Shown: positions 44,402 to 49,990 of the stretch, piece after piece
How the letters are laid out: each line of letters opens with the position of its first letter
How positions within the stretch are numbered: position 1 is the stretch's first letter
DNA from: Bacilli bacterium
GTDB taxonomy: Bacteria; Bacillota_I; Bacilli_A; RF39; UBA660
Direction of reading: 5' to 3'
Assembly: GCA_022795155.1 (NCBI GenBank)
Contig: JAAWGF010000009.1
Coordinates: forward strand, 1-49,990
Length of the DNA stretch: 49,990 nucleotides
Translations under genes and position numbers: made by a program
Notes under the pieces: generated by a model
Told to the model about the DNA's origin: nothing
Database searches by the model: none
Seen by the model: the letters and a program-made list of their open reading frames with translations, nothing else

Positions 44402-44417
44402 TAGGGGGAATATTTAA

Positions 44418-44675
44418 ATGGAAAGTATGCAATTTGAAACAATAGATAAAAAAGGGAATAAAATTATTTGTGAAGTAATTGCAACTTATCATGATGATTC
44501 AAATAAAGACTTTATAGTTTATACTGATAAAACCTTTGATAAAAATAAACAATTAAAAGTATACTATTCGTTATATGAAAAAGTAGGTAATGCTATAAAT
44601 TTAATCGATATAACTGATAGTAATGATAAAAAAATTGGATTAGAATTAGTAAAAGAATTACTAAGCAAGAATTAG
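44418..44675 (+). CDS. DUF1292 family protein
   Basis: 85 residues. FETIDKKGNKIICEVIATYHDDSNKDFIVYTD matches the small DUF1292 (YrzB-like) proteins of Firmicutes, acidic beta-rich proteins of unknown role. Slightly short of the usual 85-95. Second gene of the unit started at 43789. AGGGGGAAT site. Confidence 0.7.
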   Translation: MESMQFETIDKKGNKIICEVIATYHDDSNKDFIVYTDKTFDKNKQLKVYYSLYEKVGNAINLIDITDSNDKKIGLELVKELLSKN

Positions 44676-44689
44676 AAGAATTAAATTAG

Positions 44690-44728
44690 AAGAATTTTTT
44701 AATAGTAAATATTATTAAATTCTTTTTT
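44690..44728 (+). terminator. Rho-independent terminator after DUF1292 gene
   Basis: AAGAATTT pairs with AAATTCTT around an A/T-rich inner part, followed by T6. Confidence 0.55.
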
Positions 44729-44917
44729 ATATTTCATAATTTATCATAAATTACAACTCAATACTATATAATATTAATGTGAAAGATTCTATAAACTATA
44801 TTTAGACATTGTTTTAATCTTGATGTAGTTATAGGCTCAAAAGAAAAATATAAAAGCCAAAGATTTGTTAATTATATATCAAAATCATTCAACCAAAAAT
44901 AAATAAAAGAAAACTTT

Positions 44918-44947
44918 TTAAAATTCAAATATAAAAATTGGATTTTT
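44918..44947 (+). repeat. Direct repeat copy 2 (terminator-like)
   Basis: Same 30-base text as 43738-43767 with one mismatch, followed by a longer T tract. No intact gene ends just before it. Confidence 0.7.
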
Positions 44948-44953
44948 TTGATA

Positions 44954-44982
44954 TTGAAAATATTTTTAAATTATAGTAATAT
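44954..44982 (+). promoter_or_regulatory. SigA-type promoter
   Basis: TTGAAA, 17-bp spacer, TAATAT, 32 bases before the Cys-rich protein gene. Confidence 0.5.
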
Positions 44983-45014
44983 ATATAACGATTAATATTA
45001 ATTTGGAGGATTAG

Positions 45015-45239
45015 ATGACATTAATGCAAGCAAATAAAGAAATATGTGCAACATGTGGTGGAATGAGTTGTAAAAAACGTGATTGCGATGATAGTATTAA
45101 TAATTTTAAAAGTTCGCAAATATACTGTTTACAAAAGAAATTAGTAAAAATCTATCTAGGGGGATATGCCAAGGCCAAAGATATAGTTGATAAATCGCAA
45201 CAAATGATGAAGAAAAGAAATGTTAATATAGAATTATAA
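45015..45239 (+). CDS. Small Cys-rich protein
   Basis: 74 residues. ICATCGGMSCKKRDC gives C-x2-C-x4-C-x4-C near the N-terminus, a possible zinc or iron-sulfur knuckle, followed by a second half with YCLQKKL and a helical basic tail. Not recognised. It has a good TTTGGAGGA site and its stop is directly followed by the next gene, so they form one operon with the transglutaminase-like protein. Confidence 0.6.
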   Translation: MTLMQANKEICATCGGMSCKKRDCDDSINNFKSSQIYCLQKKLVKIYLGGYAKAKDIVDKSQQMMKKRNVNIEL

Positions 45240-45241
45240 TT

Positions 45242-46096
45242 ATGATAGATAACATAAATGAAATAATAAATGTAGTTGATTTAAATTGGACAAAAGATGA
45301 AATTATTCGTTTTTTATATGTAAAATTAGCTCCCTTTTTTGAACGTGATCTATCTTATTTTTTGGCCCCTGAAGATGAACAATTTAAAATATATCAAAAT
45401 GGCTTTAAGCAAAATGGTAGATTAGTTGTTTGTCAAACTATTTGTGAAATATATCAATTGATCTATAAAGAATTTAAAATTGATAGTCATATAATTGCCA
45501 CTAATTCAAAATCAATTCCACATTATGCTTTGATAGTTAATGGTAACCATGGATGGTATTATATTGATCCACTAAAAGATTTGTTTGCTAACCAATTAGG
45601 TTTAAAAACAGAATACTTTGGTTGTATACCTAAATATGGTAGTGTTAAAGAAGAGTACCCTTTTTTAAAAAGCTTGTCAGATCAATATATCAAATTTATC
45701 GATACTAAACTAAAACTTGTAATAAATAATTTTTATATGGATAACTTTTTTGATATATTAAATAAGGAAATGACCAATAATAAAGCTCATGTTTTTTTTG
45801 ATGTAAGTAAGAATGATTATATTTCTATAATATTAGGAAAATTAAGGTTTGCTAACAATCATATAATAAATATGGGTAAAATACCAGGATTATATGAAAG
45901 ATTAATATTTTATAAATTTATTATTAATAAAATTTATAAAAAAAATGAAAAAAAAGTTATTGAACCATCATTAATTTTTGATAAAGATAAATACGCATTA
46001 TTATTAGATTTGAATTTTAAGACTAATAGTTTACATATGACTTTCCGCGAAAAAAAAGATAACAATGGCAAGTATTATTTGAAAAAAATTAAATGA
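45242..46096 (+). CDS. Compact transglutaminase-like cysteine protein
   Basis: 284 residues. Cys64 in RLVVCQTICEIY, His94 in IPHYALIVNG and Asp109 in YYIDPLKDL are in papain-like order, spaced closely (30 and 15 residues), as in small transglutaminase-like or arylamine-acetyltransferase-like folds. The C-terminal half (from about residue 140) is unassigned. No signal peptide. The 45015 gene precedes it by 2 bases. The catalytic reading is inferred from motifs only. Confidence 0.65.
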   Translation: MIDNINEIINVVDLNWTKDEIIRFLYVKLAPFFERDLSYFLAPEDEQFKIYQNGFKQNGRLVVCQTICEIYQLIYKEFKIDSHIIATNSKSIPHYALIVNGNHGWYYIDPLKDLFANQLGLKTEYFGCIPKYGSVKEEYPFLKSLSDQYIKFIDTKLKLVINNFYMDNFFDILNKEMTNNKAHVFFDVSKNDYISIILGKLRFANNHIINMGKIPGLYERLIFYKFIINKIYKKNEKKVIEPSLIFDKDKYALLLDLNFKTNSLHMTFREKKDNNGKYYLKKIK

Positions 46097-46152
46097 CTAT
46101 AAGCCCATGACTTCGGTAATTATTAATTAATGTAAAGAACTAGTATAGTTAA

Positions 46153-46181
46153 TTTACTTTCTAATATATACATGCTATAAT
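46153..46181 (+). promoter_or_regulatory. SigA-type promoter
   Basis: TTTACT, 17-bp spacer, TGC-TATAAT, 22 bases before the second signal peptidase gene. Confidence 0.6.
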
Positions 46182-46202
46182 CATAATAGAGGAGTAGTAA
46201 TT

Positions 46203-46709
46203 ATGCGGGATATAAAGGAGTTTCTTAAAGATGCTGTTGTATATGTTTTAATAGCGGTCGCGGTTATTTTGATTATTAAATATGTCTTTTCATTAGAACA
46301 AGTTGTTGGGCCATCAATGGAACCAAACTATAGGTCTGGGGATTTATTGTTTCTAAATAAAATTTCTTATAAATTTAAAGAACCTCGGTTATTTGATGTT
46401 GTTGTTATTGCTAATGATGATACAAAATATATGATCAAAAGAATTATAGGGTTACCAGGAGATACTATTGAATATAAAGATAATAAATTATATATAAATG
46501 GTGAAGTAACAAAGGAATATTTTGATACATCAGGGATTACTAAGGATTTTAGTTTGGCACAGTTTGATTATGACATAATACCTGATGGATATTATTTTGT
46601 TCTTGGAGATAATCGTGAAAACTCTAAAGATAGTCGAGTATATGGATTAATTAGTCGTGAAGATATAATTGGTAAAGTACAATTTAGAATTTGGCCAATA
46701 GTTAGATAG
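46203..46709 (+). CDS. lepB: Signal peptidase I (second copy)
   Basis: 168 residues. One N-terminal helix (about residues 10-28), catalytic Ser38 in VVGPSMEPNY and catalytic Lys79 in MIKRIIGLPGD, GDNRENSKDSRVYG box near residue 138. Clear paralogue of the 9067 gene, about the same size. It precedes a PH-like protein and two secreted proteins, so it may serve local surface-protein export, but that is inference. Confidence 0.93.
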   Translation: MRDIKEFLKDAVVYVLIAVAVILIIKYVFSLEQVVGPSMEPNYRSGDLLFLNKISYKFKEPRLFDVVVIANDDTKYMIKRIIGLPGDTIEYKDNKLYINGEVTKEYFDTSGITKDFSLAQFDYDIIPDGYYFVLGDNRENSKDSRVYGLISREDIIGKVQFRIWPIVR

Positions 46710-46718
46710 GTGGTATGT

Positions 46719-47120
46719 ATGGCTTATATAAAGTATAAAGAATTAACCCAATATTTTAATTTTTATAAAGAATTGGATATTAATAATTTGCCAGATTATG
46801 TTAATGAATATATTGATACCAACGAAAAGGTATTAATAGGTTATGGCACTATGCGAGATAAATTTATATTAACTGATCGTAAAATTATTTTATTTGATGT
46901 TAGAGGAATAAGTGGAAAACATAAACGTATTCATTTTTTTCCTATCACCTCTATTTCTTCTTGCGCTTTAGATTTTAAAATAAAAGAAATTGGATTACTT
47001 TTATCATTAGATAGTGGGTATCAACTACGATTGAATTTTACGAATATGAATCCAACTGATAAAGTCAAAATTAGGACATTTTTTACAGAAATTGTTAATA
47101 AAAAATGTTTAAAAATTTAA
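46719..47120 (+). CDS. PH-like domain protein
   Basis: About 133 residues. After a short helix, KVLIGYGTMRDKFILTDRKIILFDVRGISGKHKRIHFFPITSISSCALD is the strand pattern of bacterial PH (bPH/YokE-like) domains, followed by a C-terminal helix. Role unknown; some bPH proteins bind membranes or cofactors. ATG 46719 chosen because of AGGTGG. Coupled to the signal peptidase gene. Confidence 0.65.
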   Translation: MAYIKYKELTQYFNFYKELDINNLPDYVNEYIDTNEKVLIGYGTMRDKFILTDRKIILFDVRGISGKHKRIHFFPITSISSCALDFKIKEIGLLLSLDSGYQLRLNFTNMNPTDKVKIRTFFTEIVNKKCLKI

Positions 47121-47147
47121 TTTATTAAAATTTAAATCAATTATATT

Positions 47148-47172
47148 AGGTGAGAATTAACTCACCTTTTTG
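47148..47172 (+). terminator. Rho-independent terminator
   Basis: AGGTGAG pairs perfectly with CTCACCT around AATTAA, then T5. Confidence 0.85.
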
Positions 47173-47302
47173 CATATTATATAGTAGTATAATGTTTATT
47201 ATCAAATTATATTGTATTAACAATTATAAAATAATTTTAAAAAACATGTTTTTTTGAAAAAGTCAATACAAAAAGAACGAAAAAATAAAATCAAAACAAG
47301 AA

Positions 47303-47331
47303 TTGACATTTTTTTACGCGTATGCTATAAT
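47303..47331 (+). promoter_or_regulatory. Near-perfect SigA-type promoter
   Basis: TTGACA, 17-bp spacer, TGC-TATAAT (extended -10), 33 bases before the PT-repeat protein start. It is the strongest promoter in the window. Confidence 0.85.
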
Positions 47332-47363
47332 TTCATTAGCATTAAAGAAAGGGGAATTTTTTT

Positions 47364-48251
47364 ATGATTAATAAAAAAACAATATTAATTATAGTGATGT
47401 TTGTAGTTACTGGTTTTTTAGTGTTCTCGTTTGCTAATCCAAGCGAAGATAATGAATTAAATGATAATGGTATTGATACTGACAATAAGGTCAATAATTC
47501 AAAAGATGATGAAAATAATGATAAAAAAGGGAATCAAACGCCAAATAAAGATAGCGATGATAAAAAAACGGATGATGAAAATAAATATGGCAGTTTGGAT
47601 AGGGATAATCCTAACGGAACAAACGTGAATAACAATTTAGCTAATGGAAACACAGGGACAACACCAGGTGGAAATACGGGAAATAATAAACCAACAGAGC
47701 CAGACAAACCAACACAACCAGACAAACCAACACAACCAGACAAGCCAACAGAGCCAGACAAACCAACACAACCAGACAAACCAACACAACCAGACAAGCC
47801 AACAGAGCCAGACAAACCAACACAACCAGACAAACCAACAGAGCCAGATAAACCAACAGAGCCAGATGTTGATAAATTGACTGGTCCAAGTGTATTTGTT
47901 CCAACTGATGAAGGAATAGATGCAACTGTAGAAAATGGTAATGTTGTTATTTATAAAGGGGTTGTAGAAAAAGCAAATGTTGATGATTTTGGTGTTTACT
48001 ATATAAATGTTGTAGTTAGAGCACCATATAAATATTCTCAAGATGTTTTAAAGAATGCTTTAATAATTACTCCTTATGGGGAAAAGTATAATGCTGGCTT
48101 TTTACAATATGATTCAGAGGGATATGCATATTTCACTATACCACAAGGCTTTATTAATGGGATTTCTTCCGAGCTAAGCTTAACAGTTAACTGGGGAGTA
48201 GGAGAAAATATTGTATATACATTAAAATCTAACATCAATGTTGTTGATTAA
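47364..48251 (+). CDS. Secreted protein with KPT(E/Q)PD repeats
   Basis: 295 residues. Signal peptide (hydrophobic [20 protein letters not shown], about residues 6-25), an acidic Asn/Asp/Lys-rich low-complexity stretch, ten 6-residue [12 protein letters not shown] units (about residues 109-168), then a beta-rich C-terminal domain ([21 protein letters not shown] and onward). The C-terminal tail lacks a sortase LPxTG motif, so the protein is probably released or anchored through its N-terminus. Pro/Thr repeats form an extended stalk. Function unknown. Strong promoter. Confidence 0.75.
   Translation: MINKKTILIIVMFVVTGFLVFSFANPSEDNELNDNGIDTDNKVNNSKDDENNDKKGNQTPNKDSDDKKTDDENKYGSLDRDNPNGTNVNNNLANGNTGTTPGGNTGNNKPTEPDKPTQPDKPTQPDKPTEPDKPTQPDKPTQPDKPTEPDKPTQPDKPTEPDKPTEPDVDKLTGPSVFVPTDEGIDATVENGNVVIYKGVVEKANVDDFGVYYINVVVRAPYKYSQDVLKNALIITPYGEKYNAGFLQYDSEGYAYFTIPQGFINGISSELSLTVNWGVGENIVYTLKSNINVVD
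47688..47867 (+). repeat. Ten tandem 18-bp units ([12 protein letters not shown])
   Basis: Ten in-frame units encoding KPT(E/Q)PD in the order E-Q-Q-E-Q-Q-E-Q-E-E, showing a 54-base higher-order repeat of three units. Near-identical DNA is prone to length change. Confidence 0.95.
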
Positions 48252-48254
48252 TGT

Positions 48255-48283
48255 GTGTCATCATTGATGATGCACTTTTTTTG
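48255..48283 (+). terminator. Rho-independent terminator
   Basis: GTGTCATCA pairs with TGATGCAC (one bulged T) around TTGA, followed by T7. Confidence 0.75.
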
Positions 48284-48331
48284 CAATATATGTCGTTTTT
48301 ACACAAACCATATAGGTATTATGGACACATA

Positions 48332-48360
48332 TTGACAAAAAAATAAAATAATGTTATTAT
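48332..48360 (+). promoter_or_regulatory. SigA-type promoter
   Basis: TTGACA, 17-bp spacer, TATTAT, 26 bases before the large surface-protein start. Confidence 0.7.
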
Positions 48361-48385
48361 ATTAAACCAATTAGGGGGGATTTAT

Positions 48386-49990
48386 ATGAATAAAAAATTT
48401 ATTAGGAATTTAACTTATATTATAGCAAGCTTTTTATTATTAATTGGAGGAATTTTCACTTATTCTTTAATTAATAATAAGAAAATATATTTTTCAGAAG
48501 ATGATGTTTTATTAGCAGCAACTAATTACATCAAAGAAAATGATATTGGGATAGGTGACGAATTAGAAATACCAGTATCATTATTAAAAGCAAATGGTTT
48601 TTTAGGAAATGATGTCATTTGTACAAATGATTCATATATCACTGTTAAAAATATTGATGATGAATATATATATGAGTCTAATTTGAGTTGTAATAATATT
48701 ACTACAATAACTGATAATGTAGTATATATGACTGCAAATACAATAAATGAAACTATTCATCCTCAAATACCTCTTGCATATAAAGGGCCTACTTATAGTA
48801 TTACTAGTAGAACAAATAAGAATGTAACTGTTACCATTGTAACTAATTTAGATATTTTAGATGTTGATGGTTGGACAAAGGTTAATAGTAAAACTATTTC
48901 TAAAACATTTAGTAACAATAGTACTGAGACGATAAAAATTTATGCTAAAAATAGTGTTAATAATTATCGTGAAATTTCTATTAATGTTAATAATATTGAT
49001 AAATATGAGCCAACAATTACTGGAGTTGTAAATGGGACAACCTATACTCAAGATGTAACAATTGGCTTTAATAAAGTATTTAATGGTTCAATAGTTCCTG
49101 TTACAGCTAAGCTGAATGGCAAAAATTTTGAAAACGGACAAGTTGTTTCAAAAGATGGAAATTATACATTAGTAGTTACTGATGATATTGGTAATAGTAA
49201 AACTGTAAGTTTTATAGTTGATAAGACAGCTCCAGAGGTTACTGGTGTTGTGAATAATGGACATTACAATCATGATGTAACTATTAATTTTAATGAAGGT
49301 AATGCAACCTTAAATGGTGATAAAATTGATAATGGACATTTAATTATAGCCAATACAGGAAATGAAAAAGAGTATAAATTAGTTGTAATTGATACAGCCG
49401 GAAATAAAAATGAAATTACATTTTGGATAGATATAACAGGTCCAAGTGTTATAAATGATGGTATTAAATATAGTCCAGTTTTAGTAGATGGGAAAACCTC
49501 TGCTGATACAATTGTAACGATTACATATAATGAAGAGATTAGTTTATCCGAAGGCAGTGACTGGTCAATTTCAGCAAGCAATTCAAAACAAATTTACAAA
49601 CAATTTAATGGTGAAAATAATAGTGTAGTAAATATTAATGATACTATTGTAGTTAATGATTTAGCTGGAAACCAAAGTGCTGAAGAAACTATTAATTTCA
49701 TAATTGATAAAAAGTCACCAGAAATTGTAGGAGAAATCGAATATAGTCCAGTTTTAAAAGGTGGAAGAACAACAAGTGATACAACAGTAACAATTACGTA
49801 TAATGAAGCAATTAAATTGGGTGAAGATAGTGAATGGAGTATTGTTGAAGGAACAAATAATACCCAAATTACAAGAACATTTGTAGGAACAGAAAATGCT
49901 GAAACAGTAGTAAATGAAAATGTCAGTGTAAGTGATTTAGTAGGTAATCAAAGTGTTGAAACAATAATTAACTTTACAATCGATAAAAAA
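48386..49990 (+). CDS. Large repetitive surface protein with Ig-like domains (3' end outside window)
   Basis: Open from ATG 48386, behind TTAGGGGGGA, to the window end: 535 codons with no stop. An N-terminal hydrophobic helix (TYIIASFLLLIGGIFTYSLI, about residues 9-28) is a signal or anchor. Residues 40-110 (ATNYIKENDIGIGDELEIPVSLLKANGFL, two Cys, YIYESNLSC) recall a pilin-like head. From about residue 210 come Ig-like beta units, each with V-T-I-x-F/Y, D-x-x-GN and (I/V)-D-K-x-x-P-E; the last two units share YSPVL, TVTITYNEE/A and NFIIDKK. Likely an adhesin or surface-layer-type protein; total length unknown. Confidence 0.85.
   Translation, partial: MNKKFIRNLTYIIASFLLLIGGIFTYSLINNKKIYFSEDDVLLAATNYIKENDIGIGDELEIPVSLLKANGFLGNDVICTNDSYITVKNIDDEYIYESNLSCNNITTITDNVVYMTANTINETIHPQIPLAYKGPTYSITSRTNKNVTVTIVTNLDILDVDGWTKVNSKTISKTFSNNSTETIKIYAKNSVNNYREISINVNNIDKYEPTITGVVNGTTYTQDVTIGFNKVFNGSIVPVTAKLNGKNFENGQVVSKDGNYTLVVTDDIGNSKTVSFIVDKTAPEVTGVVNNGHYNHDVTINFNEGNATLNGDKIDNGHLIIANTGNEKEYKLVVIDTAGNKNEITFWIDITGPSVINDGIKYSPVLVDGKTSADTIVTITYNEEISLSEGSDWSISASNSKQIYKQFNGENNSVVNINDTIVVNDLAGNQSAEETINFIIDKKSPEIVGEIEYSPVLKGGRTTSDTTVTITYNEAIKLGEDSEWSIVEGTNNTQITRTFVGTENAETVVNENVSVSDLVGNQSVETIINFTIDKK

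Larger units (their letters stand above)
44676..45014. other. Intergenic region with terminator, repeat and promoter
   Basis: 339 bases without an intact gene. A terminator hairpin at 44690-44728, a short open stretch at about 44797-44901 reading FNLDVVIGSKEKYKSQRFVNYISK and onward that may be a gene remnant, the second copy of the terminator-like repeat at 44918-44947, and a promoter at 44954-44982. Nothing else seen. Confidence 0.55.

Noticed and set aside
47688-47867. Regular tandem repeats as a CRISPR array
   Set aside because: Units are contiguous 18-bp coding repeats without spacers; no cas genes in the window.
47534-48041. Long open frames on the minus strand and in other + frames across the Pro/Thr repeats
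   Set aside because: They arise from the 18-bp repeat itself, have repetitive low-complexity text and no ribosome binding sites; the + strand frame has the promoter and signal peptide.

Overview
The window is visibly AT-rich bacterial DNA from the Firmicutes/Bacilli side, most likely an uncultured gut Bacillus/Mollicutes-like lineage (an RF39-, Erysipelotrichia- or Acholeplasma-like group). The basis is gene content and order: the M16 pair YfmF/YfmH, SecG, rimM-trmD-rplS, RbgA, Mini-III, RlmB, a SigH-like sigma factor and the Bacillus-type run ylbD-ylbE-rsmD. Shine-Dalgarno sites are strong (AGGAGG, AAGGTGAT). TGG is the tryptophan codon in the intact genes and TGA ends several of them, so the standard bacterial code fits. 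Every recognised gene except a yfhO-like gene lies on the + strand. I see no rRNA, no complete tRNA, no CRISPR array and no transposase.

Layout. 1-11.2 kb is largely housekeeping: the end of an M16 peptidase operon, secG, a convergent yfhO, a broken BspA-type leucine-rich-repeat gene, an RNA methyltransferase, rimM, trmD, rplS with its own promoter and structured leader, and signal peptidase I. 11.2-26.8 kb is an accessory island of small single-function genes, all in one direction: two Nudix hydrolases, CYTH, three GNATs, DUF6884 plus GIY-YIG, PP-loop plus TudS-like, a family II pyrophosphatase-like protein, oligopeptidase, IMPase-like, TmrB-like, peptidase S51, DinD and RhuM. At least five genes here carry a frameshift, a nonsense codon or a truncation. 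26.9-31.3 kb returns to housekeeping (rbgA, mrnC, DUF1287, rlmB, sigma factor, ylbD, ylbE, rsmD).

31.3-43.7 kb holds envelope, redox and signalling functions: a transglutaminase-like protein; a compact flavin-transfer locus (ApbE, NusG-domain-II protein, Gx-transporter/HepS-like protein, FMN-binding lipoprotein) that resembles a reduced Listeria-type extracellular electron transfer locus; a lone holin-like protein; an acyl-CoA synthetase followed by a HAD-PlsC fusion; and two hybrid histidine kinases around a stand-alone Hpt protein. 43.7-50 kb is surface-oriented: a membrane-anchored protein of unknown function, a DUF1292 protein, a small Cys-rich protein, a compact transglutaminase-like protein, a second signal peptidase I, a PH-like protein, a secreted protein with ten KPT(E/Q)PD repeats, and the first 535 codons of a large repetitive Ig-like surface protein that runs off the end.

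Best candidates for a second look are the flavin-transfer locus at 32.9-35.4 kb, the adjacent PP-loop/TudS and DUF6884/GIY-YIG genes at 12.9-15.1 kb, the pyrophosphatase homologue with substituted metal ligands at 16.4 kb, the one-directional decaying island as a whole, and the Hpt plus two hybrid kinases without a visible output regulator. All functional calls come from reading motifs by eye; no database search was run.
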